Source of the DNA: Nitrosomonas ureae
GTDB taxonomy: Bacteria; Pseudomonadota; Gammaproteobacteria; Burkholderiales; Nitrosomonadaceae
Assembly (NCBI RefSeq): GCF_001455205.1
Contig: NZ_CP013341.1
Coordinates: forward strand, 3,038,001 to 3,102,000
Direction of reading: 5' to 3'
Length of the DNA: 64,000 bases
Below, in pieces: positions 1 through 9,308 of the stretch. Below the pieces are notes generated by a model. That model did no database searches and was not told the DNA's origin. It saw only the letters and a program-made list of their open reading frames with translations. Made by a program: the position numbers and the translations under genes. Within the stretch, counting starts at the first letter, position 1, and every line of letters starts with the position of its first letter.

Positions 1-477
1 AAAATCATCCGGTTGATTAAATTCGCCTGTCTGATCAAAATTACTCTCTGAGTTTATATCATCGGCAAAATCGATGTTTTCCTGTTGATCTGAGGCATTA
101 TCAGGATAAAATGCATCGTCTTGTCCGAAATCACCCTGATCATAACCCTCTTCGAACCCGCTACTCTGGTCATAATAACCCCCGGAATCAAACCCTCCAC
201 CATCATAATTATTGTCATAACCGCCATTATCGTAGCTGTCGTAACCACCTTCGTCATAACCCCCTCCCTCGTAGTAGCCGCCATCAAAACCTCCTCCATC
301 ATAGCCGCCGTCAAATCCGCCACCGTCAAATCCGCCACCGTCATAACCTCCACCGTCAAATCCACCCCCATCAAACCCACCCCCGTCAGAGCCTCCGCCG
401 TCTTCGGCTCCTGCGGGATTGAATGCAAAGACGCTGCATAGCGCAATTGCCATGCATGTCATTTTAAATTTTTTCAT
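1..477 (-). CDS. Secreted Asp/Gly/Tyr-rich repeat protein, 3' end outside window
   Basis: The frame is open for 159 codons from an ATG at 477 to the window edge, so the C-terminus is not visible. A GGGGG-type ribosome site lies just upstream of the ATG. Residues 1-24 form a signal peptide (MKKF start, hydrophobic core, cleavage likely after NPAGA). From about residue 25 to 90 the chain is almost only Gly, Asp, Phe and Tyr, built from a DGGGF/DGGGY pentapeptide with DGGY variants. It then becomes acidic and rich in Asn, Gln and Asp (residues 95-159). No catalytic domain is visible. The composition suggests a flexible, possibly calcium-binding, surface or matrix protein, which is inference. ORFs in other frames here are low-complexity shadows of this repeat. 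An IS lies about 90 bp upstream. Confidence 0.8.
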   Translation of the reverse strand, partial: MKKFKMTCMAIALCSVFAFNPAGAEDGGGSDGGGFDGGGFDGGGYDGGGFDGGGFDGGYDGGGFDGGYYEGGGYDEGGYDSYDNGGYDNNYDGGGFDSGGYYDQSSGFEEGYDQGDFGQDDAFYPDNASDQQENIDFADDINSESNFDQTGEFNQPDDF

Positions 478-566
478 ATAACCCCCGTCCATTGATTTCA
501 CAGTTATTGATATATTAAGGGTGAGAGTCTGAATAGATACTGAATAAATAATTAGTTTTTCTACTA

Positions 567-1422
567 GGGTCTGTTGACGTTTTGAGATAAGTATTTAATA
601 GATAGAAACAAACTCGTAATATTGGGGTTCCCATACCACCAACAAAACGAGTTTGCGATGCCCCGATTGATGCTCAGTGATGAGTTCTGGTCGAAGCTGG
701 AGAAGATTCTGCTTCAAGAAGCGATATATAACAAGCGCAATCTGCGCATGACAGTAGAAGGTATGCTGTATCGAATGCGGGTTGGCTGCCCGTGGCGAGA
801 CTTGCCTGAGGCATTTGGAAGCTGGAATTCCATCTACAAAAGATTCAATGCGTGGTCATTAAGCAGCAAATGGTTAAGGATTTTCAAGGCGTTGTCTATT
901 GATCCGGATTGTGAATGGGAATTTATTGATGGCAGCTATGTTAAAGCGCACCAGCATAGTGCAGGCGCAGCGGACAAGGAACCACAGGCGATCGGGAAAA
1001 GCCGCGCAGGCAATACCACAAAGATTCACCTGGCGGTTGATAGTTATGGTTTACCAGCCGATTTTGAAATCACCGGTGGAGAAGTCAATGACTGTTCTAT
1101 AGCACCTGATTTGATTGCCAAACTGCCTGACGCGAAAGCGATTGTTGCGGACAAAGGCTATGACAGCGAATGTATACGAGAACAGATAACGAAGAAAGGG
1201 GCTCGAGCTGTGATACCGAGAAAGCGCAACTCGTTGAAGGGCAACGCAGATATGGATTGGGGTTTGTATGGATACCGACATTTGGTGGAAAATGCTTTTG
1301 CCCGGCTAAAGCAGTATCGGGCAGTAGCGACACGATACGACAAACTGAAGAGAAATTTTGAGAGTATGGTAGCCATGGCATGTGGATATCTGTGGCTACC
1401 TATGTGAAATGTCAACAGACCC
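567..1422 (+). mobile_element. IS5-family insertion sequence (IS427-like), apparently complete
   Basis: The element is bounded by perfect 12-bp inverted repeats, GGGTCTGTTGAC at 567-578 and GTCAACAGACCC at 1411-1422. They are flanked by CTA on the left and TAG on the right, consistent with a TA (or CTAG-like) target. One transposase gene fills the interior. The element lies between the divergently oriented repeat-protein gene and sucC, ending about 170 bp before sucC. An intact single transposase frame and perfect ends suggest recent, still mobile DNA. Confidence 0.85.
658..1407 (+). CDS. IS5-family transposase
   Basis: DDE transposase of the IS5 family. The longest reading starts upstream at 622, but MPRLMLSDEFW (658) is the likely natural start, giving about 249 residues. 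Visible features are an N-terminal helix-turn-helix-like region with the CPWRDLP motif, the catalytic Asp in EFIDGSYVKAHQ, the second Asp in AIVADKGYDS and the C-terminal Glu region HLVENAFARLKQYR. No frameshift is needed, unlike many IS427-group relatives that split the transposase into two frames. Confidence 0.88.
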   Translation: MPRLMLSDEFWSKLEKILLQEAIYNKRNLRMTVEGMLYRMRVGCPWRDLPEAFGSWNSIYKRFNAWSLSSKWLRIFKALSIDPDCEWEFIDGSYVKAHQHSAGAADKEPQAIGKSRAGNTTKIHLAVDSYGLPADFEITGGEVNDCSIAPDLIAKLPDAKAIVADKGYDSECIREQITKKGARAVIPRKRNSLKGNADMDWGLYGYRHLVENAFARLKQYRAVATRYDKLKRNFESMVAMACGYLWLPM

Positions 1423-1590
1423 TAGGGTAATTCACTATCCCGGAATTATCGGCACACACAGTAAGCTCATAATAAATGAAATAAAATGGCATCTATTATC
1501 TTATGTTAGATTCTGAAACTGAATCACTATTGCGGATTAAGTTATACTTCGAATCTTGATATTCTAAATCATTCTGATAAGGACATGCCG

Positions 1591-2751
1591 ATGAAGATCC
1601 ACGAGTACCAAGCCAAAGAAATTTTACGCAAATATAATGTGACCACGCCAACGGGTATTGCCTGCTTTAGTGTTAACGAGGCAGTACAAGCTGCGCAACA
1701 ACTCGGTGGCGAGGTGTGGGCGGTAAAAGCTCAGATTTATGCTGGCGGACGTGGTAAAGGCGGCGGAGTAAAAGTGGCTAAGTCATTGGAAGAAGTACGC
1801 CAATATGCTGGCAAAATTTTGAACATGCGCTTGATAACTCATCAGACCGGCCCGGAAGGACAGATAGTCCATAGACTTTTTATCGAGCAAGGCGTGCAGA
1901 TAGAAAAAGAATTCTATATAGGCATGGTGGTAGACCGCGGTCATCAACGTGTTTGTTTGATGGCAAGTTCGGAAGGTGGCATGGAAATTGAGAAAGTCGC
2001 AGCTGAAACACCCGAAAAAATTTATAAAGTGCTTATTGATCCCCTCACGGGTTTAAGTCAACAACAGGCTGAAGAAGTCGCACAAAAAATTGGCATTCCT
2101 AAACACAGCCTGTCAGACGCTGTCGCCTTGCTGCAAGGCTTATATCAAGCATTTGATGAAACCGATGCATCGTTACTGGAAATCAATCCATTGGTATTGA
2201 CTGCAGGACATCGGGTGATGGCGCTCGACGCTAAAATGAATTTTGATGATAATGCGTTGTTTCGCCATCCCGAGATCGTCGCGTTGCGTGATTTGGATGA
2301 GGAAGATCCCATCGAGATCGAAGCATCAAAACATGAATTGTCATATATTCCTCTGGACGGAAATATAGGCTGTCTGGTAAATGGCGCAGGCTTGGCAATG
2401 GCAACGATGGATATTATCAAACTTTACGGCGGTAATCCTGCTAACTTTCTCGATGTTGGAGGTGGAGCGACGACAGAGAAAGTCACGGAAGCATTTAAAT
2501 TAATGCTTCGCAACCCGAAACTGCAGGGAATCCTGGTTAATATCTTCGGCGGCATAATGAAATGTGATGTCATAGCACAAGGTATTGTAGCAGCTGCTCG
2601 CGATGTTCAGCTTATGGTGCCATTGGTGGTGCGGCTGGAAGGTACCAATGTCAATCTCGGAAAGAAAATTCTGGCAGATTCCGGGTTAAAAATCATTTCT
2701 GCGGATAATATGGCTGATGCGGCGCAAAAAGCGGTTAGTGCAGCCGGATAA
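1591..2751 (+). CDS. sucC: Succinyl-CoA synthetase (ADP-forming), beta subunit
   Basis: Beta subunit of the TCA-cycle enzyme that interconverts succinyl-CoA and succinate with ATP formation in the cytoplasm. The start MKIHEYQAKEIL matches the family. AAGGA at 1579-1583 gives 7-nt spacing to the ATG at 1591, whereas the in-frame ATG at 1585 would sit only 1 nt away, so 1591 is chosen (386 aa, usual length). The ATP-grasp N-terminal half carries the glycine-rich GGRGKGGGVK loop, and the CoA-ligase C-terminal half shows LDVGGGATTEKV and NIFGGIMKCDVIA. It is followed after 46 bp by sucD, and the two form an operon. Confidence 0.97.
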   Translation: MKIHEYQAKEILRKYNVTTPTGIACFSVNEAVQAAQQLGGEVWAVKAQIYAGGRGKGGGVKVAKSLEEVRQYAGKILNMRLITHQTGPEGQIVHRLFIEQGVQIEKEFYIGMVVDRGHQRVCLMASSEGGMEIEKVAAETPEKIYKVLIDPLTGLSQQQAEEVAQKIGIPKHSLSDAVALLQGLYQAFDETDASLLEINPLVLTAGHRVMALDAKMNFDDNALFRHPEIVALRDLDEEDPIEIEASKHELSYIPLDGNIGCLVNGAGLAMATMDIIKLYGGNPANFLDVGGGATTEKVTEAFKLMLRNPKLQGILVNIFGGIMKCDVIAQGIVAAARDVQLMVPLVVRLEGTNVNLGKKILADSGLKIISADNMADAAQKAVSAAG

Positions 2752-2797
2752 GCCAGCATGTTAATTTTAATGCCAGTAATATAAGGAGCGCTTTGCC

Positions 2798-3673
2798 ATG
2801 TCTATCTTGATCAACCGCAACAGTCGTGTGATAACGCAAGGCATTACCGGAAAAACCGGTCAGTTTCATACGCGTATGTGCCGCGACTACGCGAACGGCC
2901 ACGCGTGCTTTGTTGCAGGCGTGAACCCGCGCAAGCCCGGTGAGAATGTCGAAGGCATCCCAGTTTATGCATCGGTCAAAGAAGCCCAACAACAAACCGG
3001 CGCCAATGTTTCGGTAATTTATGTCCCCCCTCCTTTTGCTGCTGCAGCAATCGACGAAGCTGTTGAGGCTGAACTGGATTTGGTGATCTGCATCACTGAA
3101 GGTATTCCAGTACGCGATATGATCCGTACCCGCTATAAAATGCAAGGTAAGAAAACTCGACTGATTGGTCCAAATTGCCCCGGAATTATTACGCCGGATG
3201 AGATCAAAATCGGAATTATGCCGGGATATATTCATAAAAAAGGCCGGATTGGGGTGGTTTCGCGCTCGGGCACATTAACGTATGAAGCAGTGGCACAACT
3301 AATGGAGATTGGCTTGGGACAATCCACTTGTATCGGTATTGGTGGTGATCCGGTAAATGGCTTAAAACACTTGGATGTAATACAGTTGTTCAATGACGAT
3401 GATGAAACCGATGCCGTGCTGATGGTCGGCGAGATCGGCGGTACGGATGAAGAGGATTGCGCACGCTGGGTAAAAGATCATATGCGTAAACCCGTGGTCG
3501 GATTTATTGCTGGTGTAACAGCACCACCCGGTAAGCGCATGGGACATGCCGGTGCCATTATTTCCGGAGGTAAAGGAACAGCTCAAGAAAAACTTGAAGT
3601 GATGGAATCGTGTGGCATCAAAATCACGCGCAATCCGGCTGAAATGGGTAAGTTATTAAAATCGGTTTTGTAG
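2798..3673 (+). CDS. sucD: Succinyl-CoA synthetase, alpha subunit
   Basis: Alpha subunit of succinyl-CoA synthetase, which binds CoA and carries the phosphohistidine. It is 291 aa, normal for the family. The N-terminal Rossmann CoA-binding domain shows GITGKTGQFHTRMC. IGPNCPGIITP and SRSGTLTYE are the usual ligase motifs, and the active-site His is H250 in GHAGAIISGGKGTA. An AAGGAG ribosome site lies near 2783. It is co-oriented with and directly behind sucC. Confidence 0.97.
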   Translation: MSILINRNSRVITQGITGKTGQFHTRMCRDYANGHACFVAGVNPRKPGENVEGIPVYASVKEAQQQTGANVSVIYVPPPFAAAAIDEAVEAELDLVICITEGIPVRDMIRTRYKMQGKKTRLIGPNCPGIITPDEIKIGIMPGYIHKKGRIGVVSRSGTLTYEAVAQLMEIGLGQSTCIGIGGDPVNGLKHLDVIQLFNDDDETDAVLMVGEIGGTDEEDCARWVKDHMRKPVVGFIAGVTAPPGKRMGHAGAIISGGKGTAQEKLEVMESCGIKITRNPAEMGKLLKSVL

Positions 3674-3707
3674 TCTGTTTTTTGGATGATTATTGAAGGT
3701 ATCCACT

Positions 3708-4016
3708 ATGCGTTATTGTTTATTATTCTTTATTATTCTAACTATGCTCGTTGTTTCCGCCTGTAGCGGAATCTCCACCAAGCAACCGCTTCCTGCCAGA
3801 AAACCCGAGAGACCGGCAGGCCCTCTACCTGAGAGTGTAAAACCCAAATACAACTTGACCGGTTACCCGGTGAGTACTCAGCAGGGTTATATCGATGGCT
3901 GCGAAACCGCCAAAAGAACAAGTTGGGCCTTTAAAGATCTGAATCGCTATGACAAGGATGGGCAATATCGAATGGGATGGGATGACGGATTTTCCATGTG
4001 CAAAGATAAACAGTAA
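3708..4016 (+). CDS. Small predicted lipoprotein
   Basis: Small protein of about 102 residues, not assigned to a named family. GAAGG at 3695-3699 is spaced 8 nt from ATG 3708, so this start is preferred over the in-frame TTG at 3693. The N-terminus is a lipoprotein signal with lipobox LVVSAC, predicting lipidation and membrane anchoring. The proline-rich linker (about 28-45) is followed by a small globular part with the pattern GYIDGCETA...YRMGWDDGFSMCK. The two Cys could form a disulfide in the periplasm. It sits between sucD and dacB on the same strand and may be co-transcribed with either. Confidence 0.75.
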   Translation: MRYCLLFFIILTMLVVSACSGISTKQPLPARKPERPAGPLPESVKPKYNLTGYPVSTQQGYIDGCETAKRTSWAFKDLNRYDKDGQYRMGWDDGFSMCKDKQ

Positions 4017-4040
4017 CTATTACGAACTTCAGCCATTAAA

Positions 4041-5483
4041 ATGACCAGGGTTTGTTTATGTCTTGGCTTTCTAATTGAACTGACTGCATTAGCAACTCCA
4101 CTATTCGCTAATGAATTACCCTTCGTAGTTAAACAAAAACTACTTCAACTTGCCATTCCAGAAACGGCGATTGGCTTATATGTACATGAAATTGGCTCAA
4201 GCCAGCCAGTGCTCACGATCAACGCCGACTCCGGCATGAATCCGGCTTCAGTGATGAAATTGCTGACCACGTATGCCGGGCTGGAATTATTGGGTCCGGC
4301 GTATACTTGGCAGACCATTCTTTATGCCAATGGAAAAATTACTGATGAAGTTTTATATGGGGACCTAGTTATCAAAGGCTATGGTGACCCCAAGCTGGAT
4401 CTGGAAAACTTCTGGCTGTTGGTCCATCGCCTGCGCCAGACTGGGTTGCGTGAAATTAAAGGCAATCTTATTCTGGATCAATCACATTATCAGATTCCTC
4501 GTGAAGATCCCGGTGGGTTTGACGAACAACCCTATCGTACCTATAACGTGCCTCCAGAAGCATTGTTAATCAATTATCGTGCATCTACGTTCCATTTGTT
4601 TCCACACCCTGAGAAAAATTCTGTACGTGTCGTGATTGACCCCGTTCCAGAATCCTTACGTGTACAAAATAATCTAAAACTTACACAAGACAAATGCGGT
4701 GCATGGCAGAATTCCATGACAATTGAAGCAATTGCGGATAAAGAAAGTAAGAATAACTTTACAGTTGTTCTGAATGGAAGCTTTTCCCGGCATTGCGAAA
4801 AGCAATCGTATATGTTAAGTCTGCAAGACAGCACGAGTTATACCGGTGATTTGTTCAGGCAATTGTGGACACAGCAAGGCGGTATCTTTAATGGTAATGC
4901 CATCTTTGGACAAGCGCCCCAATACCTGCCTCCATTAAAAATTCATCAATCACCGCCGTTGGCAGAAATCGTCCGCGGTATTAATAAATTCAGCAATAAT
5001 ATTGCAGCACGTCAATTGTATCTTGCATTGGGTACTGGAAATTCGTCAATTGATAACTCACCAGCTACTTTGGCTAAATCGGATGCAGTCATCAGACGAT
5101 GGTTAGCCAGCAAACAAATGAACTTTACAGAATTAGTAATCGAGAATGGCTCTGGATTATCGCGCAGAGAACGAATTAGCGCCAGGCATATGGGAAAACT
5201 ACTACTTGCTGCTTTCAATAGTCCGGTGATGCCGGAGTTCATTGCATCATTGCCGATAGCCGCAGTTGATGGAACACTGAAAAATCGTTTCGCTGATACT
5301 CCGGCGAAGGGATTGGCACATATGAAAACCGGGGCATTGAATAACGTACGCGCATTGGCAGGGTATTTGATTGACGGGATGGGACGACGCGTTATCATTG
5401 TTTTTTTTATTAATCATGATCAGGCCGAACAATCCCAAGCCATCATGGATAGATTGATACAATGGGCTTATCATCGGAAATAG
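4041..5483 (+). CDS. dacB: D-alanyl-D-alanine carboxypeptidase/endopeptidase (PBP4, S13 family)
   Basis: Periplasmic penicillin-binding protein that trims peptidoglycan peptides. A signal peptide covers roughly residues 1-24. The S13 catalytic motifs are all present: S70-V-M-K73 (SxxK), S318-N-N320 (SxN) and K429-T-G431 (KTG). The long insert between SxxK and SxN is typical of the class C PBP4 fold. Length (480 aa) is normal. It follows the small lipoprotein gene by 24 bp. Confidence 0.93.
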   Translation: MTRVCLCLGFLIELTALATPLFANELPFVVKQKLLQLAIPETAIGLYVHEIGSSQPVLTINADSGMNPASVMKLLTTYAGLELLGPAYTWQTILYANGKITDEVLYGDLVIKGYGDPKLDLENFWLLVHRLRQTGLREIKGNLILDQSHYQIPREDPGGFDEQPYRTYNVPPEALLINYRASTFHLFPHPEKNSVRVVIDPVPESLRVQNNLKLTQDKCGAWQNSMTIEAIADKESKNNFTVVLNGSFSRHCEKQSYMLSLQDSTSYTGDLFRQLWTQQGGIFNGNAIFGQAPQYLPPLKIHQSPPLAEIVRGINKFSNNIAARQLYLALGTGNSSIDNSPATLAKSDAVIRRWLASKQMNFTELVIENGSGLSRRERISARHMGKLLLAAFNSPVMPEFIASLPIAAVDGTLKNRFADTPAKGLAHMKTGALNNVRALAGYLIDGMGRRVIIVFFINHDQAEQSQAIMDRLIQWAYHRK

Positions 5484-5611
5484 GTATTCCCCTTAATGGA
5501 ATCAGCACTATTGATTGAAAATTATTTTGAGCGTAAAGTCCATATTCAAGATTGATGGTCTATCTTGAAATCAGGTGATTCCCTTCAACCCAAGATTGAG
5601 GAGTGCACGAA

Positions 5612-6202
5612 ATGATTAAAGAATATAAGTCTCTCGCTGTGCAGTATCTGACAGGCACGGTACACATCTCCAACCCTCTATTACCCAATCCAGTAACGTA
5701 TGATTCCCCAGCTTCCGAGGTAATGACCGATTTACGTATATTGCAAGCAGCCGTCATATCACCTAGCATTACAATGGAAATAGCCAATACATACATGATG
5801 CAACGCGGTGTGCGCACATTGCTAGTTATGAATGATGACAATTCTTTGGCAGGAATTATCACTGCGACCGATATTCTGGGTGAGAAGCCTATGCGTTTTA
5901 TCCAAGAAAGAGGTATAAAACACAGCGAAATCCTAGTAATGGACATGATGACACCATTAAATATGCTGGAAGCCATTCCATTGGAGGAAGTGATGCACGC
6001 CAGAGTAGGAAATATCGTCACAAGTTTACGCGAGAGCGGTCGCTTACATGCGCTAGTAATCGACGATCTCACCATCGGTGTGCCCAGAATATGTGGCATT
6101 TTTTCTTGGACTCAGATTGAGAAACAACTCGGTACAATCATTCCACAGAACAATGTAGCCAGGAGTTTTGCGGAAATCGAATCAACATTGATTGCAAGCT
6201 AG
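5612..6202 (+). CDS. CBS-domain pair protein
   Basis: Protein of about 196 residues with two CBS-type halves. GAGGAG at 5598-5603 points to the ATG at 5612 rather than the in-frame GTG at 5603. The first CBS unit spans about residues 37-95 (VMTDLRILQAA ... GVRTLLVMNDDNSLAGIITATDI). The second follows VMDMMTPLNMLEAIP and ends in IDDLTIGVPRICGIFSWTQ. CBS pairs bind adenine nucleotides and act as regulatory sensors. No effector domain is attached, so the target is unknown. The gene is convergent with the exopolysaccharide locus. Confidence 0.8.
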   Translation: MIKEYKSLAVQYLTGTVHISNPLLPNPVTYDSPASEVMTDLRILQAAVISPSITMEIANTYMMQRGVRTLLVMNDDNSLAGIITATDILGEKPMRFIQERGIKHSEILVMDMMTPLNMLEAIPLEEVMHARVGNIVTSLRESGRLHALVIDDLTIGVPRICGIFSWTQIEKQLGTIIPQNNVARSFAEIESTLIAS

Positions 6203-6250
6203 AAAAAACAAACAAACCAGTCGGTAGTTCATTTGTGCTGGTTTGTTTAG
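6203..6250 (-). terminator. Rho-independent terminator at the end of the exopolysaccharide locus
   Basis: An 11-bp perfect inverted repeat, AAACAAACCAG at 6210-6220 and CTGGTTTGTTT at 6238-6248, has a 17-nt loop. Read on the minus strand the stem runs into a T-rich tail (complement of the A-run at 6203-6208), which makes it a good terminator for minus-strand transcripts ending at 6260. It lies between two convergent genes and may also stop plus-strand reading. Confidence 0.75.
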
Positions 6251-6259
6251 CTAGGTGGG

Positions 6260-7180
6260 TTAAATATTCCAGGGTATATTTTTTGTTCCAATAAGCGTCT
6301 GCAGTGCCGTAATGCTCGGCAAGTAATACTGTTTTAAACGATCACGATTTTCATCGGAAATTTCATCATACCCCTCTCTTGCTTGATTAATTTTCTTGTA
6401 TAATTTCACCATTAACTGCTTCAATTCAGGCCGTTGCCGCAGAAAGCGTTCGGACTTGGCGTTAAAGTAGACCGCGATCTTATGCAACCATTTCAACTTG
6501 CTTTCGTAGGTAACATTAATTCTTCTAAAATCATATCCATTGAAATAGTCTGGAGAAATTTCCAGAAACTGACACAGCTCGCACATGAATCCGTCAATAT
6601 CCTGACTCATATTCTCAAAAAACATAATCTTTATTTGATTTTCTGGAAATAGTTGATAATAGTATTTCAAATAGTCGGCATACCGACCAAAACTGATAAT
6701 CTTTAAATACCATTCTTTAATACCCAGCTCAGCGGGCGTTCTTTGACCAGAATCATACGCAATACACTTATCAATATATTTCTCAAAGCTTAAATCAGAA
6801 TCCAGATTTAGCTTTCCGACATGAAAATTAAATGAGGAGTATATTCGATCGATGGGATTTCTTAATATGAACAGTAGCTTGGTTTTCGGCACCAATGTAT
6901 GAATGCGAGCTGCTACTTCTGCACCACTACCCAGATATCCCGGTGAAGCCTCCATTACGATGGGGATCTCAGGAGAACAACGCTCAAAATAATTTGAGTA
7001 ACTAACAATATCTTTCTCGCGATTACCGGTAAATGAATTACGGAAAAAGTCTGTTTCCTTAACAGTTGAACCACAAACCGATGGATGGGTGCTTAAATAA
7101 GTAAATATCGAGGTTGTGCCGGCCTTCTCCGTACCAGCAATGATGAAGTTAGCCAGATTAACGCCAGATATTTCTTTCAT
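6260..7180 (-). CDS. Sulfotransferase (PAPS-dependent) 1 of the EPS locus
   Basis: Sulfotransferase-domain protein, expected to move sulfate from PAPS to a hydroxyl, here probably on the exopolysaccharide or its lipid-linked precursor. The 5'-phosphosulfate loop is GTEKAGTTSIFTYL near the N-terminus and the 3'-phosphate motif is RNPIDRIYSSFNFH in the middle. ATG 7180 is used. An in-frame TTG at 7207 would add nine residues, and neither has a clear ribosome site. This is the last gene of the EPS locus, just before the terminator. Confidence 0.85.
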   Translation of the reverse strand: MKEISGVNLANFIIAGTEKAGTTSIFTYLSTHPSVCGSTVKETDFFRNSFTGNREKDIVSYSNYFERCSPEIPIVMEASPGYLGSGAEVAARIHTLVPKTKLLFILRNPIDRIYSSFNFHVGKLNLDSDLSFEKYIDKCIAYDSGQRTPAELGIKEWYLKIISFGRYADYLKYYYQLFPENQIKIMFFENMSQDIDGFMCELCQFLEISPDYFNGYDFRRINVTYESKLKWLHKIAVYFNAKSERFLRQRPELKQLMVKLYKKINQAREGYDEISDENRDRLKQYYLPSITALQTLIGTKNIPWNI

Positions 7181-7246
7181 AAATTTAAAATCAATATTAT
7201 TTTTCAAGTATATTCTGAATCAAGTCGAATTTAGTTTCGCTTTTTC

Positions 7247-8035
7247 TTACTTCGCGCCATCAAGCAAGACCGCTTCTTGTAGATTCTTCCGACCTTTTAA
7301 ACGCCGCCATAGCATTCGAATAATAAATACCGGATTACCTACGATATATCGCACAAACATTCTCCTTGGCTCCATCGCATACCGGAATAACCATTCCAGA
7401 CCAAAACGACGCATCCAATGCGGCGCACGCGGCATAGTCCCTGAATAAAAATCAAACAAGGCGCCCACACCCAATAATACAGGCACACGAAGTTTATTCA
7501 TATGACGCGCAATCCATAGCTCCTGCATGGGAACCCCCATCGCTACAAACAAGATTTCCGCTCCGCTACGATTGATAGCATCGATAATATCGTCTTCAGT
7601 ATCCTGCTTAAAGTAACCATCATGAACCCATGCGATATCTAATTCAGGAAATTGAGTTTTCATATTCTCAGCACAGCGTTGTGCAATTCCTGGGCGAGCA
7701 CCCAATAAAGCTAATCTGACACCAGCTACGGCGGCATCATGACAGATCAGCGGAAATAAATCGGTACCATTGACATTATCTTTTAGAGAAAAACCAGCTA
7801 ATCCCGCAGCTAAGCGCATACCACTGCCATCCGCAAATAGCAGTGCTTCATCTTGTAATACAGAAAGGTAATCAATATTTATCGCAGCAATATTTATGCA
7901 GTGTGCATTGACGAAATATATTTTACGCTGCACACCTGATTTAGCATCATTGACAATATTTGCGCTGGCATCAGTTAACGTCGTATCTTCTATTTTCAGT
8001 CCGAATAAGGGAATTTGATGCATGCTCTGTCTCAT
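7247..8035 (-). CDS. WecG/TagA/CpsF-family glycosyltransferase
   Basis: GT26-type glycosyltransferase of about 262 residues. Family marks are FVNAHCINIAA near the N-terminus, ADGSGMRLAAGL, LLGARPGIAQRCAENM, VAMGVPMQELWIARH and the C-terminal VGALFDFYSGTMPRAPHWMRRFGLEWLFR. Members add N-acetylmannosamine-type sugars to lipid-linked intermediates. The donor here cannot be told from sequence. ATG 8023 is an alternative start. It belongs to the EPS locus, between a GT4 enzyme and a sulfotransferase. Confidence 0.9.
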   Translation of the reverse strand: MRQSMHQIPLFGLKIEDTTLTDASANIVNDAKSGVQRKIYFVNAHCINIAAINIDYLSVLQDEALLFADGSGMRLAAGLAGFSLKDNVNGTDLFPLICHDAAVAGVRLALLGARPGIAQRCAENMKTQFPELDIAWVHDGYFKQDTEDDIIDAINRSGAEILFVAMGVPMQELWIARHMNKLRVPVLLGVGALFDFYSGTMPRAPHWMRRFGLEWLFRYAMEPRRMFVRYIVGNPVFIIRMLWRRLKGRKNLQEAVLLDGAK

Positions 8036-8069
8036 TCCTTATGATTGGTCGAGTATTTTGTACCTGATG

Positions 8070-9194
8070 TTAACGATGCATAGAACTCAGAATCGCGTCA
8101 TAAACACGTGCTACACCTTTAGCCATACTGTAATCAGAAAAACTTGCCACTTGTAATCGGTAGGAATCTTCTCGCATGGCATACCAGTCGTATTTATTAT
8201 CGATCAAATCACCTATGGCAGTAGCCAACTGCTTTATATCACTCGCTGGCACTATCAAACCGGTTTTACCATGCTCTAATACTTCAGGAATGCCTTCTAC
8301 ATCAGATGCTACTACCGGCACCCCTGTTGCCATTGCTTCCAGAATTACCATCGGCATACCTTCTCCAAAGAGACTCGGCAAAACAAGAATATCCATTCTA
8401 GTGAATTCGGCATTGACATCTTGAGCGAATCCAATCCAATCAATCATATCTCCTATCCCAAGTCTATCAGCCATCTCTTTAATAGTTTTCTCATATTCCA
8501 TGGCCTCAAATGGGCCAACTGCACGCAATCTTACTAAACGGCCCGCCTGACGTAGACTTGCCAATGCTTGTATCAAAACTTCCGTACCTTTGCGCGGCCG
8601 AAACAATGCCACACTCCCAATTACCCATTCTGGCCCAGGTGCATCTCGGACAGGTAGCATAGTCGGCGTGACTACTCCATTGGCAACCATTGTAATTCGT
8701 TTCTCTGACCAGCCCTGTTTCTTCAAATAAAATTCCAGACTTTTCGATACCGGAATTAATTGCGCTACGCCCACTAGACTTAATCGTTCTATAAGCGAAT
8801 TCAAACGATTACGCCACACACTTTCTGTATCTCGTGTCGTCGGACTATGTACATGATGCACTAATGGTACGCCGGATAACCACGCCGCTATGCGTCCCAC
8901 TAATACAGCGCGAGGAGTGTGTGTATGCAACAAGGAGTAATTATCCCGCTTTACAATTCTTGCAATCTCCAAGGCCGGTGCCAGATCAAATTTCGATTTC
9001 ATAAAGGTATCAAAGATTGGCACAGTAGAATTTCGGCAAGCAGAAAATTTTCCTGGCTTTATGCAACAAAAACCTATCTCATAACCATAATCCGGTAGTC
9101 GCATTGCCAATACATCCTGCACTCGCTCGGCGCCAGAGAAAAATTCTCCGTTGATAACATGCATAATTCTTATATTCTCGTGGTTTTTAGACAT
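8070..9194 (-). CDS. Glycosyltransferase family 4
   Basis: Retaining GT-B-fold glycosyltransferase, 374 aa. The acceptor half begins MHVINGEFFSGAERV, and the C-terminal nucleotide-sugar domain carries GEGMPMVILEAMATGVPVVA (the EX7E element) and DVEGIPEVLEHGKTGLIV. It is cytoplasmic or membrane-peripheral and probably extends the EPS repeat unit. The sugar is unknown. It lies 34 bp upstream of the WecG-type gene on the same strand. Confidence 0.9.
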   Translation of the reverse strand: MSKNHENIRIMHVINGEFFSGAERVQDVLAMRLPDYGYEIGFCCIKPGKFSACRNSTVPIFDTFMKSKFDLAPALEIARIVKRDNYSLLHTHTPRAVLVGRIAAWLSGVPLVHHVHSPTTRDTESVWRNRLNSLIERLSLVGVAQLIPVSKSLEFYLKKQGWSEKRITMVANGVVTPTMLPVRDAPGPEWVIGSVALFRPRKGTEVLIQALASLRQAGRLVRLRAVGPFEAMEYEKTIKEMADRLGIGDMIDWIGFAQDVNAEFTRMDILVLPSLFGEGMPMVILEAMATGVPVVASDVEGIPEVLEHGKTGLIVPASDIKQLATAIGDLIDNKYDWYAMREDSYRLQVASFSDYSMAKGVARVYDAILSSMHR

Positions 9195-9308
9195 ATCCGA
9201 TACAATTTAGAAGATTAGAGAAAAGAATCAAAAAGTGCTTTTATAGCACATATAAATCGCTCAATTGACCTCTCATGATACGAATATAAATAGGATACCC
9301 ATTAACTG

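Noticed and set aside
301..380. CRISPR-like short repeats
   Set aside because: The regular spacing comes from the DGGGF/DGGGY codon repeat inside a coding frame, with no spacers.
54..446. Open frames in the Gly/Asp repeat region read in other frames
   Set aside because: They are shadows of the repeat-protein gene on 1-477; their amino-acid makeup is the low-complexity by-product of GGN/GAN codons.
2735..3235. 166-aa minus-strand frame across sucC/sucD
   Set aside because: Antisense shadow of strongly conserved coding genes.
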